From NCBI RefSeq assembly GCF_958298935.1, contig NC_084921.1, positions 5,218,001-5,282,000 on the forward strand: a DNA stretch of 64,000 bases, given 5' to 3'. Positions 1 to 8,549 of the stretch are shown piece by piece. Source of the stretch: Phragmites australis. Its lineage: Eukaryota; Streptophyta; Magnoliopsida; Poales; Poaceae. Within the stretch, counting starts at the first letter, position 1, and every line of letters begins with the position of its first letter. The notes under the pieces are model-generated. The model was not told the DNA's origin, did no database searches, and saw only the letters and a list, made by a program, of their open reading frames with translations. Made by a program: the position numbers and the translations under genes.

Positions 1-154
1 CATCCAGTAGAAAAGTAAGTAAGAAAAGAATTAATCTAGTCTTCTTTTAATATTCTGTCTTCGTAATCTATAGTCTAGTCTTCCTCCTAGCAGTCGACGC
101 CGTCTGATTATCTTCTTGGCGGATATTTATCCCCCTTATGTTCTTAGGACAACA

Positions 155-1184
155 TTTAGTATCATAAACTTCGGTCTTAGGCACTAGGATGGACGTGAAG
201 ATTGCAGCTCAGCTTGCTGCCCTCAAGGTGCAACTCGCTAAACTGGTGATAGACTCTGTCAAATTGGATCACACCCTTATGTCTTTCCACGAGTCATCTC
301 CATTGGTGACTTAGGATGGGATACCACGTGTCGCCGCATCCTTGTTGTCATCTGAGTTCTCCACGGTGGTTGTAGCACCATCAATTGGTACGCATCTCTT
401 CATCACTGCTCCAACCTCGTCCTTGGCGCATGTGCGACCCGTGCTAGCCTCGGTCTCGGCACTCGTGCTTGTGCTAGCCTCGATCTCGACAGCAGCGCCT
501 GTGCTGGTCTCAGCGGCACCTGTATCAGGCTCGTGTAGGGGGCTATGAATCGATGAATTGGAGGACAAACCGCTTTTACTAGTTATTCTTGCTGGGGTCT
601 TGGGCAATCAAGACCAACCAGTGACTCAATGAGGAAGGGAGGGAGCGATAGCGATGTCACCGGCCTCATCGACCGCAACGACCTTGCACCCCCGGATCTC
701 CTGCCCGTGCCGCACCTACGGCACGACCTCTTTCCGCCTCCGTTGTCCCAATTACGCCTGTCTCCAACGACGCCGACTGTGACATCGCCCGATTCGTGTC
801 TGCACCACTACCAGAACTCGAAGACTAGTTATGTTCGAAGGAGGAAGGAGAAGGAGGGGCTAAGGTGGCGCAAAGAACAACATGTGCAGCAGTTGTCCAA
901 TCACTTCTTCGGGCAACGGGGTCAACAACATCTCTGTCCTTTTCTCAACCAAGGGAGGAGACAGTGCTCCTTGAACAGGTGGTGGAGCTGATGTCCCTTC
1001 CTCGAGATGGAGACAAAGCACTACTTGTCTCAGGGGATTAAGCACGGGCATTGTCAAAGGGATCGGGATGTTATCATCGAGCTCTTTCATCAACATGGGG
1101 CCTCCTAGGACTTTAGCCATGGCCTCTACCTCGAGCTGTGTCGAAGGAGGGGTGGAGTTGGCACGTGCAGGACACAGGGGTTCA
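155..1184 (+). other. Internal region of the short LTR element, no usable pol
   Basis: The stretch between the two LTR pieces holds a degenerate primer-binding site, a short gag-like start at 189, then Ala/Ser/Thr- and Pro-rich low-complexity sequence on both strands. None of the open frames here (for example 342-548 plus or 311-607 minus) shows a recognisable domain, and they overlap antisense to each other. I treat them as non-coding remains of a non-autonomous element. Confidence 0.5.
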
Positions 1185-1425
1185 TGTTCATGTGAACAGT
1201 AACCCGATACCTGTAGCAGTACAACTGTAGGCTATTTAAGAAGGAATTATTGAGATTTAGGAAGGTTTAGGGATTAAGAAAAAAAAGGAGGTTTTCAAAT
1301 TAGGTAGGAGATAGAATTATTTGAGGAAGGAGATAGAGTCAGTATAGGAATAGAATATGAGTTGGTTTAGGAAAGTAATATTTAGAATATGGCATGGACT
1401 CTCTAGGTCGGCCCGGGTACCCACC

Positions 1426-1436
1426 CTATTTATAGA
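1426..1436 (+). promoter_or_regulatory. TATA box of the 3' LTR promoter
   Basis: CTATTTATAGA lies about 20 bases upstream of the segment that matches the start of the window. This is where a U3/R boundary would be expected if the LTR drives its own transcription. Position is seen directly; function is inferred. Confidence 0.4.
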
Positions 1437-1453
1437 TGGCGTATCCAGGAGAA

Positions 1454-1456
<3 letters not shown>

Positions 1457-1486
<30 letters not shown>

Positions 1487-1487
1487 A
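1457..1487 (-). repeat. (TTG)n 3' tail of the RTE element
   Basis: About ten CAA units on the plus strand (TTG on the element's own strand) lie directly between the 16-base target duplication and the conserved 3' end GGACTGAAAGGCTTTG. Simple-repeat tails of this kind replace poly(A) in plant RTE elements. Confidence 0.85.
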
Positions 1488-1539
1488 GCCTTTCAGTCCC
1501 AAATAAGTTAGGGTAGGCTAAAGATGAAACCCATAAGAT

Positions 1540-2809
1540 CTTGCAAGTCTAGTCATGGCTCTGGCACGTGGATTAACTTCCACGCACCCCTGTCCATGGC
1601 TAGTTCTTTGGTGATATTTCAGTCTTTCAGATCCCTCTTTACAGACTCCTCCCATGTCAAGTTTGGTCTACCTCGACCTCTCTTGATATTATCCGCACAC
1701 TTTATTCTTCCGCTATGTACAGGCGCTTCTGAGGGCCTGCGTTGTATATGCCCAAACCATCTCAAACGATGTTGGACAAGCTTCTCTTCAATTGGTGCTA
1801 CACCAACTCTATCACGTATGTCATCATTCCGAACCCGATTCTTTCTTGTGTGGCCACACATCCATCTCAGCATGCGCATCTCCGCTACACTCAACCGTTG
1901 GACATGTCGCCTTTTAGTTGGCCAACATTCTGCGCCATACAACATCGCAGGTCTAATTACCGTCCTATAGAACCTGCCTTTTAGCTTCTGTGGTACTCTC
2001 TTGTCGCAGAGGACGCCAGAAGCTTGGCGCCACTTCATCCATCCGGCTTTGATTCGATGGCTCACATCTTCATCGATTTCACCATCCTTCTGCAGCATCG
2101 ACCCCAAATATCGAAAGGTATCATTCTGAGGTATCACCTGCCCGTCAAGGCAAACCTCATCCTCATCGTGCCTAGTAGTACTAAAATCGCACCTCATGTA
2201 CTCAGTTTTAGTTCTACTAAGCCTAAAACCCTTCGACTCCAAGGTCTGTCTCCACAGCTCCAACTTTCCATTTACCCCCGTCCGACTATCGTCGACTAGC
2301 ACCACATCATCTGCAAAGAGCATACACCATGGGATATCACCTTGTATATCCCTTGTGACCTCATCCATCACCAAAGCAAAAAGATAAGGGCTCAAAGCTG
2401 ACCCTTGGTGCAGTCCTATTCTAATTGGAAAATCATTGGTGTCACCATCGCTTGTCCGAACACTTGTCACAACATTATCGTACATATCCTTGATAAGGGT
2501 AATATACTTTGTTGGGACTTTGTGCTTCTCCAAGGCCCACTACATAACATTCCGCGGTATCTTATCGTAGGCCTTCTCTAAGTCAATGAACACCATATGC
2601 AAGTCCTTCTTTTGCTCCCTGTATCTCTCCATAAGTTGTCGTACCAAGAAGATAGCTTCCATGGTCGACCTCCCAGGCATGAAACCAAACTGATTTTTGA
2701 TCACGCTTGTCATTCTTCGTAAGCGGTGTTCAATGACTCTCCCATAGCTTCATCGTATGGCTCATCAGCTTAATCCCACGGTAATTAGTACAACTTTGAG
2801 TATCCCCCT
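1540..2809 (-). pseudogene. RTE LINE reverse transcriptase, broken
   Basis: The open part (2533-1619) encodes the palm and C-terminal part of a non-LTR reverse transcriptase. Visible motifs are [19 protein letters not shown] (template grip), the catalytic [12 protein letters not shown] (FADD box), FRYLGSML and the C-terminal WFGHIQRRP. The upstream fragment adds NYRGIKL and [11 protein letters not shown]. Breaks seen: an in-frame TAG at 2540-2542 where the family has Trp (N-V-M-stop-W-A-L-E-K), a 2-base loss near 2745 within the LWERVIEH region, and a TGA at 1619-1621 replacing Trp about 20 codons before the normal end (VPEP). The frame is also cut by the LTR insertion at 2810. It was once part of one polyprotein with the endonuclease at 4700-6100. 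Confidence 0.88.
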
Positions 2810-4496
2810 TGTCGGAGGGTGAACTCTTGTCGCAGGGATCCCGAGAGACCCCTTTTTAGAGATTCGACCGGGGGGATGATCCTGGAAAAGCTTGTTTGGG
2901 AAATAAGCGGGAACGGAAACAAATGCGATGGCTGGCGGGAGATGATTGCCCTAATGCGAGGAAAAGATGGGTGCACCGGGGTTTAGACAGATTCGGGCCG
3001 CACGGAGGCGTAACACCCTACTCCTGTGTGAGCGCTATATTTATCCTTGAAGGGAATTCTTCAAGGATGTATCTGGTTCTAAGGGGAGAGTCGTTTACAA
3101 AGAGCTTGAGGCTCTCGTGTTCTAGCTTGGCTTGAGCTGGTTCGAGCGTCTGCGTCCTCTTCTTCACGTACTTTCGGTTCCTTCGGTCTTGTTCGTCGGG
3201 GGGTCCTCTCTTTTTTAGTGTTCTCCATCCTTTCCTTTTATAGGCGCGCCGACCTCAACATATCCTGAATGGGAAAGAGGGGATGCGAATGTCAAGGTGC
3301 CACGGAGAAAGGCGTAATCATTTCATCTCGACGAAGTGACAGGGGCGGTGGAGAAATGCGGCGCGCATCCGACCACCCGCCACTGTGGAAGCCCTCGGGT
3401 GCCAGAAAGGGGGCCCATCGGGCAGCCTCAGATGTGTCCGGGGCGCCCACCCTGTCTTGTTCTTCCGCCATGGCAGGGTGGCAGACGGAGCACTTCGATC
3501 TTGGCAACGTTATCCCGAGGCACCTGGATGAAACGGGACGGGACCCGTGCATTTAATGGACCCACGCCCCCCTCCTGCCAGTGCATGGCAGGGTCTGACA
3601 CTGGGGCGTGGGCAGCTGAGAATGTCAGGATGTCAGGATGTCAGGCCGCGCGTGCCTATTAAATACGGCATTGGGCCTTTGACTGGATGACACCCTGACG
3701 ACGGGACCCTTCGGGTCGTCGAATGATCTTGCGCGAACCTTCGGGGAACCGAGTCCTCGGGGGCTGCCACGTGCAGCCCCGAGCACTCTCCCCCGAGCAC
3801 TTGAGTGAGACCTTCGGGGAACCGAGTCCTCGGGGGCTGCCACGTGCAGCCCCGAGCACTCTCTCCCGAGCACTTCGGTGGGACCTTCGGGGCACCGAGT
3901 CCTCGGGGGCTGCCACGTGCAGCCCCGAGCACTCTCTCCCGAGCACTTCGGTGGGACCTTCGGGGCACCGAGTCCTCGGGGGCTGCCACGTGCAGCCCCG
4001 AGCACTCTCTCCCGAGCACTTCGGTGGGACCTTCGGGGCACCGAGTCCTCGGGGGCTGCCACGTGCAGCCCCGAGCACTCTCTCCCGAGCACTTTGGTGG
4101 GCCCTTCGGGGCACCGAGTCCTCGGGGGCTACCACGTGCAGCCCCGAGCACTCTCTCCCGAGCACTTTGGTGGGACCTTCGGGGCACCGAGTCCTCGGGG
4201 GCTGCCACGTGCAGCCCCGAGCACTCTCTCCCGAGCACTTCGGTGGGACCTTCGGGGCACTGAGTCCTCGGGGGCTGCCTACGTGCAGCCCCGAGTACTC
4301 TCTCCCGAGCACTTCCTTCTTGGTATTTGGGCTCTGCGGATCATCGGGGAACTAGGGTGCTCGGGAACCAGAGGCGGTGGCCCCGAGCACCTTCTCCCGG
4401 GACTTAGCTTCTTCTTACCTTACAGGGTGGTGACATGTGGTGGATGGCCGGTCTGGTCTCGGGACTTAGGGACCCCTGGTTCTGAATACACCGACA
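2810..4496. mobile_element. Solo LTR (Ty3/gypsy-like) inserted in the RTE element, 5-bp target duplication
   Basis: The segment begins TGTCGG and ends CCGACA, a perfect 6-base terminal inverted repeat of LTR type, and is flanked by the 5-base direct repeat CCCCT at 2805-2809 and 4497-4501. It is 1687 bases long and contains no primer-binding site, polypurine tract or protein domain, so it is best read as a solo LTR left by LTR-LTR recombination. Removing it restores the reading AATAAGGGGGATAC across the RTE reverse transcriptase (K-N-K-G-D). Assignment to gypsy rests only on the TGTCGG terminus and length and is inferred. Confidence 0.85.
3732..4318. repeat. Eight 73-bp tandem repeats, each with a G-box-centred hairpin
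   Basis: Units recur at a strict 73-base period; CACGTG cores sit at 3768, 3841, 3914, 3987, 4060, 4133 and 4206, with a variant TACGTG at 4280. Each unit holds a near-perfect inverted repeat, CTCGGGGGCTGC and GCAGCCCCGAG around CACGT, so the G-box is at the hairpin tip. CCGAGCACT occurs twice per unit. Because 73 is not a multiple of three and no unit contains a stop in most frames, long open frames run through in several frames on both strands; these are artefacts of the repeat, not genes. Confidence 0.92.
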
Positions 4497-4699
4497 CCCC
4501 TTATTCTTGAAGATTGGTACTAATATACTCCGCCTCCATTCTTCGAGCATCTTGTTGCCCAAAAAATAAGGTTGAAAAGCTTAGTTAGCCATACAATTGC
4601 TATGTCTCCAAAGCATCTCCACACCTCAATAGGGATACCATCAGGGCCCATTGCCTTGCCTCCTTTCATCCTTTTTAAAGCCTCCTTGACCTCAAACTC

Positions 4700-6100
4700 C
4701 TAAATCCTTCGTACAAAACGCCTGTTGGCATCATCAAAGGAGTCGTCCAGCTCAATGGAAGAGCTCTCACCTCCTCCATTGAATAGCTGGTTGAAGTACT
4801 CTCGCCATCTATTCTTAATCTCATCTTCCTTCACCACAAGTCGATCTGTCCCATCCTTGATGCATTTGACTTGATTGACATCCCTCGTCTTCCTCTCACG
4901 GATCTTGGCCATCTTATAGATGTCCCTTTCCCCTTCCTTCGTGTTTAACCGCTGGTAGAGGTCCTCATACGCCCGACCTCTTGCTTCACTCACTGCTCGC
5001 TTTGCGGTCTTCTTCGCCACCTTGTACTTCTCTATGTTGTCAACACTCATGTCCAAGTGTAGACGTTTGAAACATTCTTTCTTCTCCTTGATAGCCTTCT
5101 GGACATCCTCGTTCCACCACCAGGTATCTTTCGCTTCGCTTCTACTTCCCCTCGTCACCCCAAACTCCTCGGAAGCCACCTTCCGAATGCAAGTCGCCAT
5201 CTTTATCCACATATTGTTTGCATCACCTCCTTCCTCCCAAGAGCCCTTCTTAATTACCCTCTCCTTGAAAGCTTGAGCCGCTTCCCCCCTGAGCTTCCAC
5301 CACTTCGTTCTAGCGACTTTAGCGCGCTTATCCCGCTGGACATGTATCCGGAAGCGGAAGTCAGCCAACAAAAGCTTATGTTGAGGGACAACACTCTTTC
5401 CAGATATCACCTTACAATCTAGGCAAGCATGTCTGTCTTCTCTTCTCGAGAGGACGAAATCGATCTGGCTAGAGTGTTGGCCACTACTAAAGGTCACTAG
5501 ATGGGATTCCCTTTTTTTAAAGAGGGTGTTAGCTACGATCATGTCGTAGGCTAGAGCAAAGCTTAAGACATCCTCTCCTTCTTGATTCCTGCTTCCATAA
5601 CCAAAGCCCCCATACACCCCCTCGAAACCTGTGTTTGATGTGCCCACGTGGCCATTGAGGTCTCCTCCTATGAAGAGCTTCTCGCCAATAGGTACACTCC
5701 TAACCATGTCCTCCAGGCCTTCCCAGAACTCCCTCTTGGTGCTCTTATTGTGGCCTACTTGAGGGGCATACGCGCTGATAACATTGAGAACTAAGTCCCC
5801 AACGACCAGCTTGACCAGGATAATCCGGTCCCCTTGCCTCTTGACGTCTACCACTCCATACTTGAGGCTCTTGTCGATCAAGATGCCTACTCCATTTTTA
5901 TTTGTAGTTGTCCCCGTGTACCACAGCTTGAAGCCGGTATCCTCCACCTACTTCGCCTTTTGTCCTTTCCATTTGGTTTCTTGGACGCATAGGATATTAA
6001 CCCGTCTCCTCACCGCTGTATCAACTAACTCCCGTAGCTTACCCGTCAGGGACCCTACGTTCCAGCTACCTAAGCGGATCCTACTTGGCTCGGCTAGCTT
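4700..6100 (-). pseudogene. RTE LINE apurinic/apyrimidinic-type endonuclease, broken
   Basis: Exonuclease-endonuclease-phosphatase fold. The N-terminus reads WNVGSLTGKL and NILCVQETKW (catalytic Asn and Glu), then the main open part from 5947 gives KNGVGILID, VISAYAPQVG, the GGDLNGHVG motif (Asp/Asn pair), SQIDFVLSRR and QHKLLLADF (catalytic His region). After about residue 200 comes the basic linker that leads to the reverse transcriptase (KDTWWWNEDVQKAIKEKK). Breaks: TAG at about 5948-5950 replacing Glu after Q-K-A-K, and TAG at 4700-4702 replacing Gln just before the EFEVKEALKRMKGGK segment that begins the RT region. No intact protein can be made. Confidence 0.88.
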
Positions 6101-6149
6101 CCTTACCCTTCGCACTCGTCGAGTCAAATGCGAAGACTCTTGCTCATTT

Positions 6150-6360
6150 TTTAACCCGGGCGCCGATGTAGCGCGCCACTAAGGATGCGACGACCCGATC
6201 CTTGCCCACTTATCACCGTATCCAGATCAAGATACGGCGTGCCACCAAGGGGGTGACGGCCCGGCCTTTGCTCATTTAACATCACATCCGGGTTCCAATG
6301 TGGCGCGTCGCTAAGAGGGTTACGCCCCAACGATTTTCTTTCGGGTTTCATCTCCATAAG
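6150..6360 (-). repeat. About three degenerate 65-bp repeats in the RTE 5' leader
   Basis: On the minus strand three successive blocks of about 65 bases share the pattern CG-TCAC/CATCC-CTTAGTGGC-CGC, a stretch with GGATACGG or GGATGTGATG, and a closing GAGCAAG/GGGCAAGG. They lie upstream of the endonuclease start and are best read as 5' leader repeats of the LINE. Confidence 0.5.
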
Positions 6361-6621
6361 AGTGACTGAGTTTTGTGTTGGCTCGCCAAGCCTATCACAA
6401 CCCTCCTCCTTTACCCGGGCTTGGAACCGGCTATGTCGAGACAACATAGGCGGAGTTCCAGGAGAAAAACAAGCAAGAAAAAAATTAATCTAATCTCCCC
6501 TCAATATTCTATCTTTGTAATCTATAGTCTAGTCTCTCTTCTAGCAGCCGACGTCACCTGGTTATCTTCCCGGCGGATGCTTATCCTCTTATGATCTTAG
6601 GACTATAACATTTTTATACAG

Positions 6622-7331
6622 GACATGTGCTTCAGGATGGTGGAGGTTGGATCTCATGCCCTTGCAAAAAGCATCTAAACAGGTAAGCAACAGGAATATG
6701 ACTTGCCTTTTTCAGTCTTCTTGTGTTCAAGTGACTTGTGCGAGTCATGAAATCATAATTTATGAAGTATATCCAACATTCATCCATGTTCCTTGATTCA
6801 ACCTGTGATTATTAGGGGAGGAAATGACAATGCAGGGAAGTTCTATCTGAAATCATTTGCCAGCCGTTCAAATGCACGAGCAAGCACCTACCTATGTATA
6901 ATCAGTTCCCTCGCATGTCTATTTGCTTATTCTACGGGCACCTGACTCTTTTATAATGTCTCTGTTGCAAAAGAGCAAAGTTTTCTTCCGCCATTGCTTT
7001 TGTAGTGCTGGTTTTCACCGTGAGCTAATCTTATTATACACCTGCGGTAATCTGGATTTGTGAATTCTTGGCTGTCAATGATTCTGGAAGGGTCATGCGA
7101 TGTTATATAGCGTTAATCTATTAGATTTCTGAACATTAAGTAAAGTTCCTCAAAAACTACAGGAATTTAGCCCATCTGATTGTGCAAGCAGAATGTACCA
7201 GGCCTTTTTAGTTTCTACTCTGAACTTTAACTCCCACACTGACAGGTCCCTGTTGTGTCCCACACTGACAGGTCCCTGTTGTGGAAGCCATTGAATTGGT
7301 TTTGCAGAAACACAAACTCAGATCAAACTGA
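6622..7331 (+). CDS. Possible last two exons of a gene entering from the left
   Basis: A 61-base segment (6622-6682) is bounded by TTTTTATACAG and GTAAGC. A second segment begins after ACTGACAG at 7272 and is open to a stop at 7329-7331. In phase they read GWWRLDLMPLQKASKQ joined to VPVVEAIELVLQKHKLRSN. A second phase through the same splice sites is also open, so the frame is uncertain. If real, the upstream exons lie outside the window and the retroelement nest sits in the intron just before this exon: the LTR ends at 6610, 12 bases before the exon. The acceptor is duplicated 26 bases apart (AG at 7244-7245 and 7270-7271). I do not recognise the protein. Confidence 0.3.
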
Positions 7332-7748
7332 AGTAACTATAGCCAATCTGTTCCTCGAATGTTTGCCATTCTCATCTGAGACATATAAACCCCAATCATA
7401 ACATCACCTGACCTGGGTGAATCTCTACTTGCTCAAGAGCCACTTTAATCCATGCTTTGGCAGCCCAAGCAGCCACTTGTAGTTGCAGTAGAGAGGAGGA
7501 TGCTCCAACAACTCCAAGACCTTCGTCGCCATGAAGCACCTCCATGATGTGCAGCGCACAATCGGTTCGCCGTCGCAGCCTCCTCTCCAGTTCCAGTGTC
7601 CACCGCGCAAAAGGCACCCGATGCACACCTAGATTCAGAGTTCAGCCATCGTCAAATCGGCGAATCCAAATGTTGAAACTGCTCCCAGTCCCAGATAGCA
7701 TTGCACAGCATGATCTGATCATACCAAGCAAAAGAAGTCACAGACAAT

Positions 7749-8363
7749 TCAGCGGCGTACCATTAGGCGAAACATCGCTATGGAAGCCACGGCGACGGCG
7801 ACGGCGACGGCGAAGACGGTGAACTGCGGCGTCGCCACCGCCGTGGGCGTCCATGCCCTGCAACTCTGGACCTGCCGCGGCGACGCCCGGTTCTGCTGCA
7901 GCCAACACGGACAGAGCCAAGCAAGAAGAGAAGTCTCAGGCCAACTAATTGGTTCGATACAATAAGGGGGTGAATAATGTGCGGTTAGTTAGAGATATTA
8001 ACCTACCCAAAACAAGCGAGATGGGGTCACCTGAGGCCGGCGGCCCGGCATGGCTGCGGCGGCGGCGCGTTTCTTGCGCCACCAGATGGAGGTGACCCGC
8101 GCCCACCTGCTCCGCAGGAAGCGGAGGATCTTGGATCCACACGGCGGCGCCCCAGTCTTAGTGGGCGGGGGAGGGCGGGTGCCGCACTGGGAGGTGACGG
8201 CGAGGAGGACGCGGCGGCGGAGTCGGAAGAGCAGGGACAGGCGCTCGCCGCCGCGGCCCCACCCCGGGAGCACGTTCTCCGCGGCGGCGCGGATCTCCAG
8301 CCCGCTACGGTGCCTCAGGCGCATGGTCACCGACCACGCCGGAGGCCCAGGCGGCGACGCCAT
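7749..8363 (-). CDS. Two-exon gene for a small basic protein with a C-terminal membrane anchor
   Basis: Exon 1 is 8363-8031 (111 codons) ending CCTCAG/GTGACC; exon 2 is 7895-7749 (49 codons with the stop) after CTTGGCTGCAG. The phases agree and the intron is only 135 bases. The 159-aa product starts MASPPGPPAWSVTMRLRHRS, is Arg-rich through about residue 110 (LSLLFRLRRRVLLAV, RFLRSRWARVTSIWWRKKR) and ends with one hydrophobic helix (FTVFAVAVAVAVASIAMF) followed by RLMVRR. The layout suggests a tail-anchored protein. The Ala-Val run comes from a GGCGAC hexanucleotide repeat near 7790-7815, so its length may vary. I do not recognise a family. The start is the first ATG in a GC-rich context typical of grass first exons. 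Confidence 0.45.
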
Positions 8364-8549
8364 GAAGGAAGGGAAGGGAAGTGGTTCGGCCGCTGCTCTG
8401 CTCCCTGTGGCAACGGTCGAGAGGCGAAGGCGGCCGCCGGGGCGTGCCTGACCGTTCGATGTAAAGCGCGAGGAATGGTTCGTGCATCCAACGAGCGTGG
8501 AAGGAAGGTTGGTGTATCGGCACGAAACTCAAAGCCACCAGATGGTTAA

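Larger units (their letters stand above)
1444..6472 (-). mobile_element. RTE-clade non-LTR retrotransposon (LINE), degenerate, with target-site duplication
   Basis: A LINE on the minus strand with an apurinic endonuclease domain (about 6100-4850) followed by a reverse transcriptase (about 2800-1619) and a tail of TTG repeats (CAA on plus, 1457-1487). One endonuclease-RT polyprotein ending in a short simple repeat instead of poly(A) is the hallmark of the RTE clade. The 16-base duplication TCCAGGAGAAAAACAA is present at 1444-1459 and 6457-6472, fixing both insertion edges inside the host LTR. The element is dead: it has at least three in-frame stops, one frameshift and a 1.7-kb LTR insertion (2810-4496). 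Confidence 0.88.
1..6610 (+). mobile_element. Short non-autonomous LTR retrotransposon, 3' LTR split by a nested LINE
   Basis: Bases 1-154 and 6457-6610 are clearly alignable: both run through TAATCTATAGTCTAGTC, a CTAGCAG-CGACG block and TTATG-TCTTAGGAC, and both end in ACA. I read the first as the 3' end of the 5' LTR, which starts outside the window, and the second as the 3' end of the 3' LTR. Right after the first copy, TTTAGTATCATAAACTTCGG resembles the plant initiator-Met primer-binding site (TGGTATCAGAGC) with several changes. The internal region (about 155-1184) is only 1 kb and shows no reverse transcriptase or integrase. A short gag-like start (ATG at 189, reading MDVKIAAQLAALK) stops within about 45 codons. 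The 3' LTR would start near TGTTCATG at 1185 and is interrupted at 1444-6456. Superfamily is not determinable. Confidence 0.7.

Noticed and set aside
1524..2387. Plus-strand frames opposite the RTE reverse transcriptase
   Set aside because: Antisense shadows of the LINE pseudogene without motifs.
3732..4318. CRISPR-like array
   Set aside because: Units are contiguous 73-mers with no unique spacers, lie inside an LTR, and the genome is a plant.
3625..4510. Long overlapping open frames of 150-217 codons on both strands
   Set aside because: They run through the 73-base tandem repeat, whose period shifts frame each unit and has few stops; no domain, and several frames are open at once.
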